A stretch of DNA of 54,858 bases, taken from NCBI GenBank assembly GCA_029263455.1, contig JAJCXM010000030.1, positions 1-54,858 on the forward strand. The letters run 5' to 3'. The position numbers were made by a program, and so were the translations under genes. This document shows, in pieces, positions 42,913 through 51,545 of the stretch. Below the pieces are notes generated by a model. That model saw nothing but the letters and a program-made list of their open reading frames with translations, did no database searches and was not told where the DNA came from. Origin of the DNA: Holophagae bacterium (GTDB lineage: Bacteria; Acidobacteriota; Holophagae; Acanthopleuribacterales; Acanthopleuribacteraceae). The stretch's first letter is position 1, and each line of letters opens with the position of its first letter.

Positions 42913-45378
42913 TTAAGGAGAAACGGGCTGTGAAACCGGAGCTCGTGCTTCGACGGCAGCGAGTCGTCGTTTCAGGTAGAGGTTACGCGGGGCGATCTCC
43001 AGTGCTTTCAAGTAATAATGTCGTGCTTTGTCGAAGTTGTCTTGTTCATCGTACAAATCGCCCAGATTGGCGTATGTCCAGAATGAATCGGGGAAGTAGG
43101 TGACTGACATCTCAAGAGTGGTGACGGCTTTCTCGGGCTTATTCTCACGCAAGAATTGATTGGCGATTCGAGATATGTCCTGTGCGGTCATTTCTTCGTT
43201 ATTGCCTTCGCGTAGTCGCGTTTCCACTAAGTACAGTGCTGATTCAGCACCGGCCTCCACAGCCTCTGCTAGTTCCATATCCGCGCCTGACTGACTTCTG
43301 ATTTGGAAGATTTCGTGGCTCACTTCTGCTGCTTCGGCCTCGCGACCCCGAGAGCGTAGTGCGCGTCGCAGGTCATGTAACCCGTATCGCGTATATGGAT
43401 GCAAAGGCCCCAAAACATTCCGTCTACCCTCAATAACTTTGCGAGATAGGGATTCAGCCTCTACGTCCTGCTGCAAATCCCATAAGATCTTGGAGAGATT
43501 ACTCATGGACATAAGCGTATCAGGGTGATCGTCGCCGAGCACATCACGCCTTATCTCCCAGCATTCCCTTTCCATCGCCTCGGCCTCTGCGCTGAGTTCA
43601 AGGTGTCGCCTATTAGCCGAAAACCGGCTCAAGGTCGTTAACGTATCTGGATGACGATCTCCCAGTACAGCTCGACGCCGCTCCAAAGCCTCTCTGAAAA
43701 GCGGCTCTGCGTCTTGATAGCGACCTAAGAAATCTAATGCCGCAGCTAAATAAAATAGGCTATTAAGGGTGTCAGGGTGGTCTTCTCCCAGAAGCGCTTT
43801 GCGCTTCTCAAACACTTTACGCCAAAGCAGTTCCGCGTCGATCATGAAACCTACATGGTAGAGAGTTAGAGCTAATTGATGCTGCGACTCAAGAGCATCG
43901 GGATGATCATCGCCATATATGCTTAGGCGGATTTCCGCCGCTTCCTCGAGCATCGTCATAGCTTCTTCACTGTCGCCTAACGCATCCAGTGTATTACCAA
44001 ATGTGTGGAGTATAGTGGCGCGAACCTCGGGATGATCGCTCAAGCCATTCAATGTCGGCTTGAATGCGTAGATTAAATCGGTGACCTTCACATCGATGCC
44101 GCGTTTCAAAGGGTCAGGAGAAGACATGAACTCTTGCAGTACAGAGATAATCTCTTTGGCCTTGTCGGCCTCGCTCTCGGCTTTTTCCAGGGCCAGAACG
44201 GCTTTGGCTTGCGCGCGTTTTGCTTGAATCAGTCCGAGCGTCGTGCCCAATAGTCCCAGGACTAATAAAACAATGAATGCGACGGTCACAATACGCCGCT
44301 TCCGTCGCCTGGGTAGCTCCAGAATCTCGACCAGGCTTTTGCTCGCTTCTTCTGAGCTGGGTCGAATGGCGGGGTCTAGGCTCTTCAGCCGATTGATGAG
44401 AGAGGTTAGGTCTGTGTCTAGTCCGGTCAAGGGCGCGGTTTCCGCTTTGCCGGCTTTGACAATGAGTTCGAACGAACTCAATCCCTCTTCGTATGGGTTG
44501 GATTCGGTGAACAACCACTGAAGCAATAGGCCAAAGGAATACATGTCACTGGCGGCCGTAACCGTTCTGCAATGAGCTTGTTCAGGGCTCATGAACATGG
44601 GCGTGCCCATAACTTGGCCGACAGTCGTAACGAAAGCGCTACTTGGTGACGAGAGCGTTGGATCGGAGTCTGTTTTTTGGCTTACCGGTTCACCCACGGG
44701 TCGCGCCAGCCCGAAGTCCAATATCTTAACGCCGCCACGGTCAGTGATCATCACGTTGCCTGGCTTGAGATCGCGGTGAACGATCAGTTTGCTGTGGGCG
44801 GTCTGCAAACCGTCACTGATCTGACGGGCAATTTCCAGCTTACGTGTTTTTGAGAGTCCTTTTTTTATGGCATCGGTCAGTGTAACGCCATGGATCCATT
44901 CCAATACCAGAAAGTCGGCTTCGGCTGCGGTCATATAGTCGTAAACACGACATATATTTGGGTGTTCCAGCTGGGAGAGTATTTTGGCCTCGCGGGCAAA
45001 ACGTGCGCGAATCTCGGCGTCCAATCGGTAACTGGCTCGAATAGCCTTTACCGCCACCCGCCGTTCCAAACGTTCGTCGAAAGCGACATAGACGTCGCCC
45101 ATCCCGCCGCTGCCCAACAGCTTTTCGAAAGTTAAATATCCGATACGTTGACCAAGCAACTGCTTAGATTGAGCTTTTGGTGGTTGCCGGCCAGCCGATC
45201 CCACCAGGGTTGCGTCAGGGTCTTCAGGGATTTCTTGCTCCAGGCGATCTAAGATGGCTTGTTGTAAGCCTTCATTGCCTTTGCATTGCGATTTGATGAA
45301 TTCGGCACGTGTTTCAGGCTCCAGCACAGAGGCCTGGCGGACAAGTTCATTAATGCGTTGGTTGAGCGGTCGATTCAA
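42913..45378 (-). CDS. Ser/Thr protein kinase with C-terminal TPR array (second copy)
   Basis: The 821-residue protein has an N-terminal helical segment (NELVRQASVLEPETRAEFIKSQC) typical of acidobacterial/planctomycete kinases, a PknB-type kinase (about 80-350: GSGGMGDVYVAF, VAVKAI, HRDLKPGN, DFG, GTPMFMSPEQA), one membrane helix (about 375-395), and about nine TPR-like repeats (LGEDHPDTLNSLFYLAAALDFLGRYQDA). All catalytic residues are present. The start at TTG 45378 has no good ribosome-binding site; an in-frame stop lies just upstream. Overall design matches the kinase at 23012, suggesting an expanded family. Confidence 0.9.
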   Translation of the reverse strand: MNRPLNQRINELVRQASVLEPETRAEFIKSQCKGNEGLQQAILDRLEQEIPEDPDATLVGSAGRQPPKAQSKQLLGQRIGYLTFEKLLGSGGMGDVYVAFDERLERRVAVKAIRASYRLDAEIRARFAREAKILSQLEHPNICRVYDYMTAAEADFLVLEWIHGVTLTDAIKKGLSKTRKLEIARQISDGLQTAHSKLIVHRDLKPGNVMITDRGGVKILDFGLARPVGEPVSQKTDSDPTLSSPSSAFVTTVGQVMGTPMFMSPEQAHCRTVTAASDMYSFGLLLQWLFTESNPYEEGLSSFELIVKAGKAETAPLTGLDTDLTSLINRLKSLDPAIRPSSEEASKSLVEILELPRRRKRRIVTVAFIVLLVLGLLGTTLGLIQAKRAQAKAVLALEKAESEADKAKEIISVLQEFMSSPDPLKRGIDVKVTDLIYAFKPTLNGLSDHPEVRATILHTFGNTLDALGDSEEAMTMLEEAAEIRLSIYGDDHPDALESQHQLALTLYHVGFMIDAELLWRKVFEKRKALLGEDHPDTLNSLFYLAAALDFLGRYQDAEPLFREALERRRAVLGDRHPDTLTTLSRFSANRRHLELSAEAEAMERECWEIRRDVLGDDHPDTLMSMSNLSKILWDLQQDVEAESLSRKVIEGRRNVLGPLHPYTRYGLHDLRRALRSRGREAEAAEVSHEIFQIRSQSGADMELAEAVEAGAESALYLVETRLREGNNEEMTAQDISRIANQFLRENKPEKAVTTLEMSVTYFPDSFWTYANLGDLYDEQDNFDKARHYYLKALEIAPRNLYLKRRLAAVEARAPVSQPVSP

Positions 45379-45541
45379 GGGTGAGTTGTTTCCATCATCA
45401 TTAAACGATTATCCCATCGTTTTCGAGAACGCGGAACCTCCTTGCGTGGGTTGAGAAAAACGATTTTGAACGATCGACTAGGTGTCGACTATTTGGGGCT
45501 CCCATCAGCAGTCGGCCAAATCCGCCTCATTCGTCCTTCAT

Positions 45542-46684
45542 TTACGGGCAAATGATGTCGCTAAGGTAAGCCCACATTTCGTTTTGAAAGATCATGGGCA
45601 CTAACGATTGGCCAGGATTATCGCCCATACGTACCACCACCAAATCCATGCTGGGAACGACGTTGATCAGCTGCCCGTTCTTGCCCATGGCCGCCACCAT
45701 GTCATCTGGCGCGTTTGGTGTGAGCGGGCCCGGAAAGGGGAACTGTAAGCCCGGAACCAAGTAACTTTCCTGGCCGTTGAGCCACCAAAGGTAACCATAG
45801 GACGGGTTAAGCGATTGTGAAGGCATCGTCATGGCTTCGACAAAAGCTGAGTCCTCGAGTATCGGCTGACCAGCCCAAATGCCTTGGTTCAGGATCAGAA
45901 GCCCAAAGCGAGCCATGTCCCTTGGCGTGCTGTAAAAGACGTGGTTAAAGTCGCTGTAGGCCCAAAAACCGAGCATGCCGATGGGGTCACGCAAGTTCTG
46001 GTTGAAGTAGGCATTGAAGCCTGCGCCTGTCGCGTTGACCAGCACGCCGTCCAAGAGCGTGTAAGGCCCATTGTGGTAGGCCCAGCGATCGCCAGGATCG
46101 GCTAGGAAGACTAAGCAGGCTGGATCGGTGCAATAAGGGTCGTCAACGCCGTCATCTAGTCCCGAGGTCATGGTGATTTGATGGCGGATGAGAATCTCCC
46201 CCTCGTCACTTTCGTTTAGGCTGGTCCAGCCGCTCCCGAGATAGAGTGAGGTGGGATCATCCAACGACAAGTAGCCTTGGTATTGGGCGATGCCCACCAG
46301 TGCGGCCGTCAGCGTTTTGCCTGCCGAAGCCCAATACCAGTAACTGTTGGCATCAAATGGCTGGCTGCTGAGGTTCAGTCCCCAGTATTGTTCGAGCACA
46401 ATGCGGCCGTGGTGCAATACCAGCAGGGCGCGTGTGTTTTGGGCGTCCATGTAATCGTAGAAGTCTGGGAGCGCGTCGGTATTCCAGCCTAGTTCGTCAG
46501 GAAGCATGGTTTCCCACTGCGGTCCGCCGACATCAGGGAAATAACCGTCGCTAACACAAGCAAACAAATCGATGAGGTTGGCGTCGTCAGGCCAGTCGGC
46601 GATACGAGGGCAACCAGCGCAAGGTGCGAAAAGCCATCCCCCGAGAGTCGCGCCTATTAAGATGATTGAGCGTAGATGAGCCAA
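45542..46684 (-). CDS. Secreted serine hydrolase of the beta-lactamase/esterase (class C) fold
   Basis: TTG 46684 follows GGAGG and opens the signal peptide LAHLRSIILIGATLGGWLFA. The 380-residue enzyme carries the class-C fold motifs: SAGK (SxxK, nucleophile Ser), YHN (YxN, general base) and a C-terminal MGKNGQ strand in place of KTG. Family members are esterases, carboxypeptidases or beta-lactamases; true resistance cannot be inferred. Four Cys in pairs (CPRIAD, FAC, CTDPAC) suggest disulfides in the periplasm. The longer frame to 46822 has no start signal. Confidence 0.8.
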   Translation of the reverse strand: MAHLRSIILIGATLGGWLFAPCAGCPRIADWPDDANLIDLFACVSDGYFPDVGGPQWETMLPDELGWNTDALPDFYDYMDAQNTRALLVLHHGRIVLEQYWGLNLSSQPFDANSYWYWASAGKTLTAALVGIAQYQGYLSLDDPTSLYLGSGWTSLNESDEGEILIRHQITMTSGLDDGVDDPYCTDPACLVFLADPGDRWAYHNGPYTLLDGVLVNATGAGFNAYFNQNLRDPIGMLGFWAYSDFNHVFYSTPRDMARFGLLILNQGIWAGQPILEDSAFVEAMTMPSQSLNPSYGYLWWLNGQESYLVPGLQFPFPGPLTPNAPDDMVAAMGKNGQLINVVPSMDLVVVRMGDNPGQSLVPMIFQNEMWAYLSDIICP

Positions 46685-46956
46685 TTTACCTCCGTTGTAA
46701 TGGAGACAAATCAAGGTTAAGAAGGGTTTAACGTTTGACCAACTCTCTTGGATGTTGGGTGTGGTTCTTAATGTATTTGGGGCAGTATTGACCAGATTCA
46801 CGGCAATGCCTGGATCTGTCACCGTACCTTGCTCCGCTGCTCCCGGTTTGAAAACTCTTTATGTGGTGTTTTCTGGTTCCCTCTATTTGGGGTAACGTTA
46901 AACTGTCGTAACAAGCTCATTATAAACAACTTAATTTGAACGAGTAAAAACCTCAG

Positions 46957-47703
46957 GCGGAGTGCGGTGTCGACAGGAGTCAGCGACTGAGGCAGCGCTT
47001 TCGCCGAAGAGGTGGCATGCGTCGAAGTAATCCCGTCTGTGAATCGAGCGCAGCGAGGTTCACAAGCGAAGGGGAAGGGAGGTGCGCGTGAATTTTCTAG
47101 TGCCTAAAGCGCCAAAGCGCGACAGGATATAGCCCCGACCGAGAGGTCGGGGTAAGGTCAAAAAAGAAACCTTGAGCCCCAAAGGGCGACTCATCCAGCC
47201 CCCGAAACCGATTTGAGATGACCCATGTGTGCCCAGTGGCACAGGCGTCCTGAGGCTGTCGCATAAGTCGCTTCAAGGCCCAAGAATGTGAGTTTGGCTT
47301 CTAGCCAGAGGTTATAAGCCGTTTGTATTCAGTTAAATACAGTAAATAAGTTGGTCGTTCTAACCGTTTCGCCGAATTATTAGGACTGATGAGACAGCCT
47401 CGTCCCGCCTGTGGTCTTAAGGTATTTAATATCAAATATTAACGTCAATTTTAGATTGCGGTTTTTCCAAACTTCCTGCCGCTCAGGGGGCTCTTTAGGT
47501 GTGTGGGATGTTACCCCGGCCTTACGACCGGGGCTATAATCTGCCGCCTCTTTGAGGCTCAAACCCTCGTGTTATTCGCCGATGAGGTTGAGTAATCCCG
47601 TCTGTGAATCGAGCGTAGCGAGGTTCGCAAGCGAAGAGGAATAGAGGTGCGTGTAACTTCGAGGTTACGTACCCGAGCAACTCCTCGGCATTGAATTCCG
47701 TGG
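46957..47703 (+). repeat. Composite long repeat, copy 1 (A element, B block, A core)
   Basis: It starts with the A left arm (GGCGGAGTGCGGTGTCGAC...), continues with the core (CTGTGAATCGAGCGCAGCGA), then a B block (about 47093-47580) with paired hairpins such as CCCCGACC/GGTCGGGG and CCCCGGCC/GACCGGGG, and ends in a second A core (47577-47640) and a degraded right half. Copies 2 and 3 follow at 48488-49617. The B block here contains the inserted element at 47250-47401. No coding frame is supported within it. Confidence 0.75.
47250..47401 (+). mobile_element. MITE-like insert, 152-bp copy
   Basis: It has inverted ends GAGGCTGTCGCAT and ATGAGACAGCCTC (one mismatch). Copy 2 of the B block lacks it and reads straight through, showing that it is an insertion. 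It splits a hairpin (CACAGGCG / CGCCTGTG) in the loop, and GTC(C) appears on both sides as a short target duplication. It has no coding capacity. A 181-bp copy at 49201-49381 contains 29 extra bases. Confidence 0.7.
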
Positions 47704-47761
47704 ACGTCGTTGATATATTTGGCCAGCTAATTGATCCTTGAGTTAGTGTTATGATGATTGC

Positions 47762-47959
47762 ATGAATTCTATGAAATTGACGATCGATGTTAGCCGCAGT
47801 TTTGAGGAGTCTGACCAACAGGACCTCGTCGCATACGCCGCAATGAAACCCATTGAGCGATTAGCTTTGGTCGAGAAATTACGTCAATCTTTCTTTGGTT
47901 ATTCATATGATAAGCCAGCCCGACTTCAGTACGTTCTTAGCGTTACTCGACCAACATAA
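47762..47959 (+). CDS. Small partner protein of nucleotidyltransferase (antitoxin-like)
   Basis: The 65-residue product begins MNSMKLTIDVSRSFEESD and has the segment MKPIERLALVEKLRQSFFGYSYDKPARLQYVL, typical of short proteins that precede nucleotidyltransferases of the DUF6036/AbiEii-like type. The two genes overlap by 53 bp or more, so they are translated together. The role is likely to control the partner. No Shine-Dalgarno is evident. It sits between repeat copies, like the other toxin-antitoxin-like pairs in this island. Confidence 0.65.
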   Translation: MNSMKLTIDVSRSFEESDQQDLVAYAAMKPIERLALVEKLRQSFFGYSYDKPARLQYVLSVTRPT

Positions 47960-48386
47960 GGTTCGCTACATGATCGTAGGTGGTCATGCGGTCGCTTACC
48001 ATGGATATCCCAGGTTCACTAAGGACCTTGATATTTTTTATTGTGATGAATCATCAAACATCCGCTTGCTGAACAAAGTATTGATTGCCTTCGGATTTAG
48101 AGCGAGTGATATCGCAGGCGATCTGTTTGATCAAGGGAATATCATCAAGATCGGTGTTGAACCTGTTCGCATAGACTTACTCAATCGTATTGATGGTGTG
48201 CGTTTTGATTCGGCGAGTGTCAACGCCGTCGAGGCCGACCTAGGCGCATTCACCGTAACAATGATTGGACTGGACGACCTCTTAGTCAACAAGTCATCAA
48301 CATCAAGATTGCAAGATAAACTCGATTACGAGAAATTATGCGCGATTAGGTCGCAGCTAAAAAACGACGACCAAAACCTGAAATAA
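47907..48386 (+). CDS. Nucleotidyltransferase-fold protein (MNT/AbiEii-like toxin family)
   Basis: The 159-residue product starts MISQPDFSTFLALLDQHKVRYMIVGGHAVAYHGYPRFTKDLDIFYC (split here: VGGHAVAYHG, RFTKDLDIFY), with the GG...D.D triad that binds metal and NTP. It continues with IGVEPVRIDLLNRIDG and LDDLLVNK. Such proteins transfer nucleotides to protein or tRNA targets, and several form toxin-antitoxin pairs with small partners. An alternative start at 47895 exists. Gene pair and location in a repeat-rich island agree with a mobile stress module. Confidence 0.8.
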   Translation: MISQPDFSTFLALLDQHKVRYMIVGGHAVAYHGYPRFTKDLDIFYCDESSNIRLLNKVLIAFGFRASDIAGDLFDQGNIIKIGVEPVRIDLLNRIDGVRFDSASVNAVEADLGAFTVTMIGLDDLLVNKSSTSRLQDKLDYEKLCAIRSQLKNDDQNLK

Positions 48387-48487
48387 ATAACGCAGTAGTT
48401 CATCGAGCGACTGAGGCATCCAAATGGCCCTGGCGGGGCCAAGCATCGCAGTCCGGGGCGGTGGCATGGGAGGTGAGAATCAGGTCT

Positions 48488-49024
48488 CCGACGGAGTGCG
48501 GTGTCGACAGGAGCCTTGCGACTGAGGCAGCGCTTTCGCCGAAGAGATAGAGTGAGTCGAAGGTTCCCGTCTGTGAATCGAGCGCAGCGAGGTTCGCAAG
48601 TGAAGGGAAACGGAGGTGCGAGTGAATTTTCTCATGCCTAAAGCGCCAAAGCGCGACAGGATATAGCCCCGACCGTCAGGTCGGGGTAAGGTCAAAAAAG
48701 AAACCTTGAGCCCCTAAGGGCGGCACATCCAGCCCCCGAAACCGAATCGAGAATTCCCAGGTGTGCCCAGTGGCACAGGCGTCCCGCCTGTGGTCTTAAG
48801 GTGTTTAATACAAAATATTAACGTGAATTTTTAGATTGCGGCTTTTTTTCAAACTTCCTGCCGCCTCAGGGGCTCATTAGGTGTGTGGGATGTAACCCCG
48901 GCTTTACGACCGGGGCTATGATCTGCCGCATCTTTGAGGCTCAAACCCTCGTGTTATTCGCCGAAGTGGTGGAGTGAGTCGAAGGTTCCCGTCTGTGAAT
49001 CGAGCGCAGCGAGGTTCGCAAGCC
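48488..49024 (+). repeat. Composite long repeat, copy 2 (B block without insert)
   Basis: A left arm and core (48488-48625) are followed by a B block (about 48615-48957) that lacks the MITE-like insert. It has an uninterrupted hairpin CACAGGCG-TCC-CGCCTGTG (48774-48792). An A core closes it (48958-49024), shared with copy 3. It is colinear with copy 1 apart from the insert. Confidence 0.75.
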
Positions 49025-49617
49025 ATAGGGCGCTGCACGTGTATTTTCTCATGCCTAAAGCGCCAAAGCGCGACAGGATATAGCCCCGACCGACAGGTCG
49101 GGGTAGGGTAAAAAAGGAAATCTTGAGCCCCAAAGGGCGACACATCCAGCCCCCGAAACCGATTTGAGATGACCCATGTGTGCCCAGTGGCACAGGCGTC
49201 CTGAGGCTGTCGCATAGGTCGCTTCAAGGCCCAAGAATGTGAGTTTGGCTTCCTTGGCGCGGCGTAACTAGTGCGGCCGGCTAGCCAGAGGTTATCAGCC
49301 GTTTGTATTCAGTTAAATACAGTAAATAAGTTGGTCGTTCTAACCGTTTCGCCGAATTATTAGGACTGATGAGACAGCCTCGTCCCGCCTGTTGTCTTAA
49401 GGTATTTAATATCAAATATTAACATCAATTTTAGATTGCGGTTTTTCCAAACTTCCTGCCGCCCAAGGGGCTCATTAGGTGTGTGGGATGTAACCCCGGC
49501 CTTATGACCGGGGCTATAATCTGCCGCCTCTTTGAGGCTCAAACCCTCGTGTTATTCGCCGAAGAGGTTGGGTAACCCCGCCTGTGAATCGAGCGCAGCG
49601 AGGTTCGCAAGCGCATG
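48958..49617 (+). repeat. Composite long repeat, copy 3
   Basis: From the shared A core it repeats the B block (about 49040-49556), with the 181-bp insert, and closes with a further A core (49557-49617). Relative to copy 1 only scattered substitutions and a 29-bp difference inside the insert are visible, so copies 1 and 3 are recent relatives. Nothing coding is supported within. Confidence 0.75.
49201..49381 (+). mobile_element. MITE-like insert, 181-bp copy
   Basis: It has the same ends as the copy at 47250-47401, and the same position in the B-block hairpin. It holds 29 extra bases (about 49251-49279) that copy 1 lacks, so this is the fuller version. It has no open frame and depends on a transposase not identified. 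Confidence 0.65.
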
Positions 49618-49728
49618 AGAAGCGAGCTGTGCGTCATGATGTCGCCTTCCGTGTCGGGTGAATTGATGACTTGTCGCGGAAGCCTAGACATCGATGATCA
49701 CGATGTGAAACCCGCGATAAGAGTAACC

Positions 49729-50022
49729 TTAAGCGCGGGACGCCCAATAGCCAGGTCGACGCGCGTGGTGAGCAATTGCGAATATGACGATGCCCTCGTT
49801 ATCAGGGCGATAAATGACAGAGAAGGGGAATCTATTGACGATGAGGCGCATTGTGTTTCTTGTGGCACGTGTACCGGCATTAGGGAAAGCCAAAGCTCTG
49901 ACTGCAGCTTCTTCTATTTCATGTGCAAATGCATAGCCAAGACCTGGCTCTTTTGTATTGTAATAGACCACTTCCTTAAGGAATTCACGTCGTGCAGGCG
50001 CGACGAATCTTACTTTCTTCAC
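49729..50022 (-). CDS. RelE/ParE-superfamily toxin
   Basis: The 97 residues begin MKKVRFVAPARREFLKEVVYYN and contain RLIVNRFPFSVIYRPDNEGIVIFAIAHHARRPGYWASR, the standard C-terminal pattern of ParE-like toxins that occur with addiction-module antitoxins of the family encoded directly upstream. Members inhibit gyrase or cleave mRNA; which applies here cannot be told. The start overlaps the antitoxin stop by four bases (ATGA). It lies on the minus strand between repeat copies. Confidence 0.9.
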   Translation of the reverse strand: MKKVRFVAPARREFLKEVVYYNTKEPGLGYAFAHEIEEAAVRALAFPNAGTRATRNTMRLIVNRFPFSVIYRPDNEGIVIFAIAHHARRPGYWASRA

Positions 50023-50246
50023 TTGTCGATTCGTCTTGCCTCTGCAAACACATCCTCGGCCGGGTATACATGAAGCTCGCCACGATCATGGGCAAGTACA
50101 CGTTCTTCTATTTCTTGAGACCAGGCGTCTTTGATCATTGCAAGTGGGTCACTCAACGATTCAAGCATGACTTCGACTAATTTTGCACGTTCTTCCGGTT
50201 CAAGACTTAATGCCTGTTCTTTTATTTGATTAAGGGAATCGGTCAC
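50019..50246 (-). CDS. Addiction-module antitoxin (TIGR02574-like)
   Basis: The start at GTG 50246 has GGAGG six bases upstream. The 75-residue helical protein (SLNQIKEQALSLEPEERAKLVEVMLESLSD ... WSQEIEERVLAHDRGELHVYPAEDVFAEARR) matches the widespread short antitoxin family, with its LxxEERxxL core and a tail binding the ParE-type toxin. It precedes the toxin with a 4-base overlap. A longer frame to 50303 has no start support. Confidence 0.9.
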   Translation of the reverse strand: MTDSLNQIKEQALSLEPEERAKLVEVMLESLSDPLAMIKDAWSQEIEERVLAHDRGELHVYPAEDVFAEARRIDK

Positions 50247-50451
50247 AAGAATCCTCCGTAGCTTGTAGTCTACACTTGATTTCTGTTTATGTGGACTGGT
50301 CATTGTACAAAGCTAGGCGGGCGATCTTTTGAGAGGATCTGGATCGGATCGGACATGATCTAATGTTACGGAACTATATATATTGGATATACCTCGGCCT
50401 TGAAACCAGGGCTATGATCTCCCACCTCTGCGAATGCGATCTTCTATTGTT

Positions 50452-50697
50452 CCGCCGGATATGGTGTCAACAGGAGCCTAAGCGACTGAGGCAGCGCTTT
50501 CGCCGAAGAGGTGGCGAGAGATGAAGGTTCCCGGTCTGTGAATCGAGCGCAGCGAGGTTCGCAGGCGATAAAATAGGGGAGTTGCGCGTGACTTCAAAGG
50601 TTACGGCCCGAGCACCTCACTGCGTTCGATGCCCGGGATCAGCTCTTCAGTGTGGCAAACACTTCGTCCAAAGCGGTACCTCAGTCGCTCGGAAATT
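50452..50697 (+). repeat. A-type palindromic element, copy between TA pairs
   Basis: It opens with a degraded left arm (GGATATGGTGTCAACAGGAG), has the core (CTGTGAATCGAGCGCAGCGA near 50535) and closes with the inverted right arm (AAAGCGGTACCTCAGTCGCTCGG, ending near 50692). The arms are inverted copies of each other across about 150 bases. It separates the ParE pair from the DUF4160/DUF2442 pair. Confidence 0.7.
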
Positions 50698-50967
50698 CAA
50701 ATGGCCCTGAAAGGGCCAAACATGACAGCCCAGGGCCTCGCCCTGGGTTAGGAATCCAAAGAAATCGTTAGCCCTGAAGGGGCGCGACAGTTATGAACTC
50801 TTCTGAAATGATAATCCCCCGATGACGATCAATCCCGTTTTGATTGAAGCCTGGAATTGTGGAACACCCTTTCGGGGCACAGAAAGACGGGCGTTTCGTT
50901 TCCCAAGGCAGTGCCCTGGCAGATGAGAATCCGTGTTTTGGTATACTGATTGGGCTGGATAAATTCA
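50698..50967. repeat. Short hairpin repeats before DUF4160
   Basis: It contains GGCCCT-GAAA-GGGCC (about 50702-50716), CCCAGGGC-CTC-GCCCTGGG (about 50731-50749) and AGCCCTGAAGGGGC. These small palindromes are abundant in hypervariable regions of several environmental phyla. A related one (GGCCCTGGCGGGGCC) is at about 48424-48438. No gene is supported. Confidence 0.5.
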
Positions 50968-51234
50968 ATGCCAACAATCTCAATGTTTTATGGAATTATT
51001 GTTCGGATGTATTACGCGCCGAAAGAGCATCCTCCACCACATTTTTACGTCTACTACGGCGAGCATAAGGCAACCGTCGATATCCACACTTGCGAAGTGA
51101 TTCAAGGAGATCTTCCAAGGAAACAGACTAAGCTTGTGCTGGCGTGGGCAGAACTTCATCAGGAAGAATTAGTAGCAGATTGGGAGCTGGTCATGAATGG
51201 CGAAGAACCGTTCAAAATCCAGCCGTTGCAGTGA
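50968..51234 (+). CDS. DUF4160 protein (toxin-antitoxin-like pair, first gene)
   Basis: The 88-residue product starts MPTISMFYGIIVRMYY and continues EHPPPHFYVYYGEHKATVDIHTCEVIQGDLPRKQTKLVLAWAELHQEELVADWELVMNGEEPFKI, a near-perfect DUF4160 pattern. DUF4160 genes usually precede DUF2442 genes and the pair is regarded as toxin-antitoxin-like. The biochemical activity is not established. The DUF2442 gene follows after 11 bp. The pair lies between A-type repeats. Confidence 0.9.
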   Translation: MPTISMFYGIIVRMYYAPKEHPPPHFYVYYGEHKATVDIHTCEVIQGDLPRKQTKLVLAWAELHQEELVADWELVMNGEEPFKIQPLQ

Positions 51235-51245
51235 GAGGTGAAACG

Positions 51246-51512
51246 GTGATTCCATCAGTAAAAAACGTCACACCAATGGCGGACTATTTGCTCTCGATTG
51301 ATTTTGACAACGGAGAGAGTGGGATTTTGGATATGAAACCCTATCTGGATTTTGGCGTTTTCCAGAAGCTCAGGGACCGCAATGCCTTCAATCGAGTTCG
51401 TGTCTCATTCGACACCATAGAGTGGGATTCAGGTGTCGATCTGGACCCTGAATTTGTTTACAACAAGAGTCAACGTTCAGTCGCGCGGATTACACCAGCT
51501 ACGCAGACTTGA
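51246..51512 (+). CDS. DUF2442 protein (partner of DUF4160)
   Basis: GTG 51246, with AGAGGTG upstream, starts a product of 88 residues: VIPSVKNVTPMADYLLSIDFDNGESGILDMKPYLDFGVFQKLRD, then FNRVRVSFDTIEWDSGVDLDPEFVYNKS. This is the usual DUF2442 structure, in which the small domain may bind DNA or the DUF4160 partner. The typical ending YDKS appears as YNKS, followed by a short extension. Both members of the pair appear intact. Confidence 0.88.
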   Translation: MIPSVKNVTPMADYLLSIDFDNGESGILDMKPYLDFGVFQKLRDRNAFNRVRVSFDTIEWDSGVDLDPEFVYNKSQRSVARITPATQT

Positions 51513-51545
51513 GAACTGGCTGTTACACGAAGTTGTCAATATCAC

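Noticed and set aside
45884-46492. Plus-strand frames of 71-73 codons antisense to the serine hydrolase
   Set aside because: Shadow frames of a strongly supported gene.
45542-46684. True beta-lactamase linked with BlaI/M56
   Set aside because: The hydrolase has class-C fold motifs but a modified third motif, and it lies 11 kb from blaI; no evidence ties it to beta-lactam resistance.
47060-49542. Minus-strand frames of 60-103 codons in the repeat blocks (repeated near-identical peptides such as MPLGTHGSSQIGFGGW)
   Set aside because: Their similarity follows from the DNA repeats. They lack ribosome-binding sites and are interrupted differently in each copy.
46957-49620. CRISPR array
   Set aside because: Repeats are hundreds of bases long with cargo between them; no short regular repeat-spacer pattern and no cas genes.
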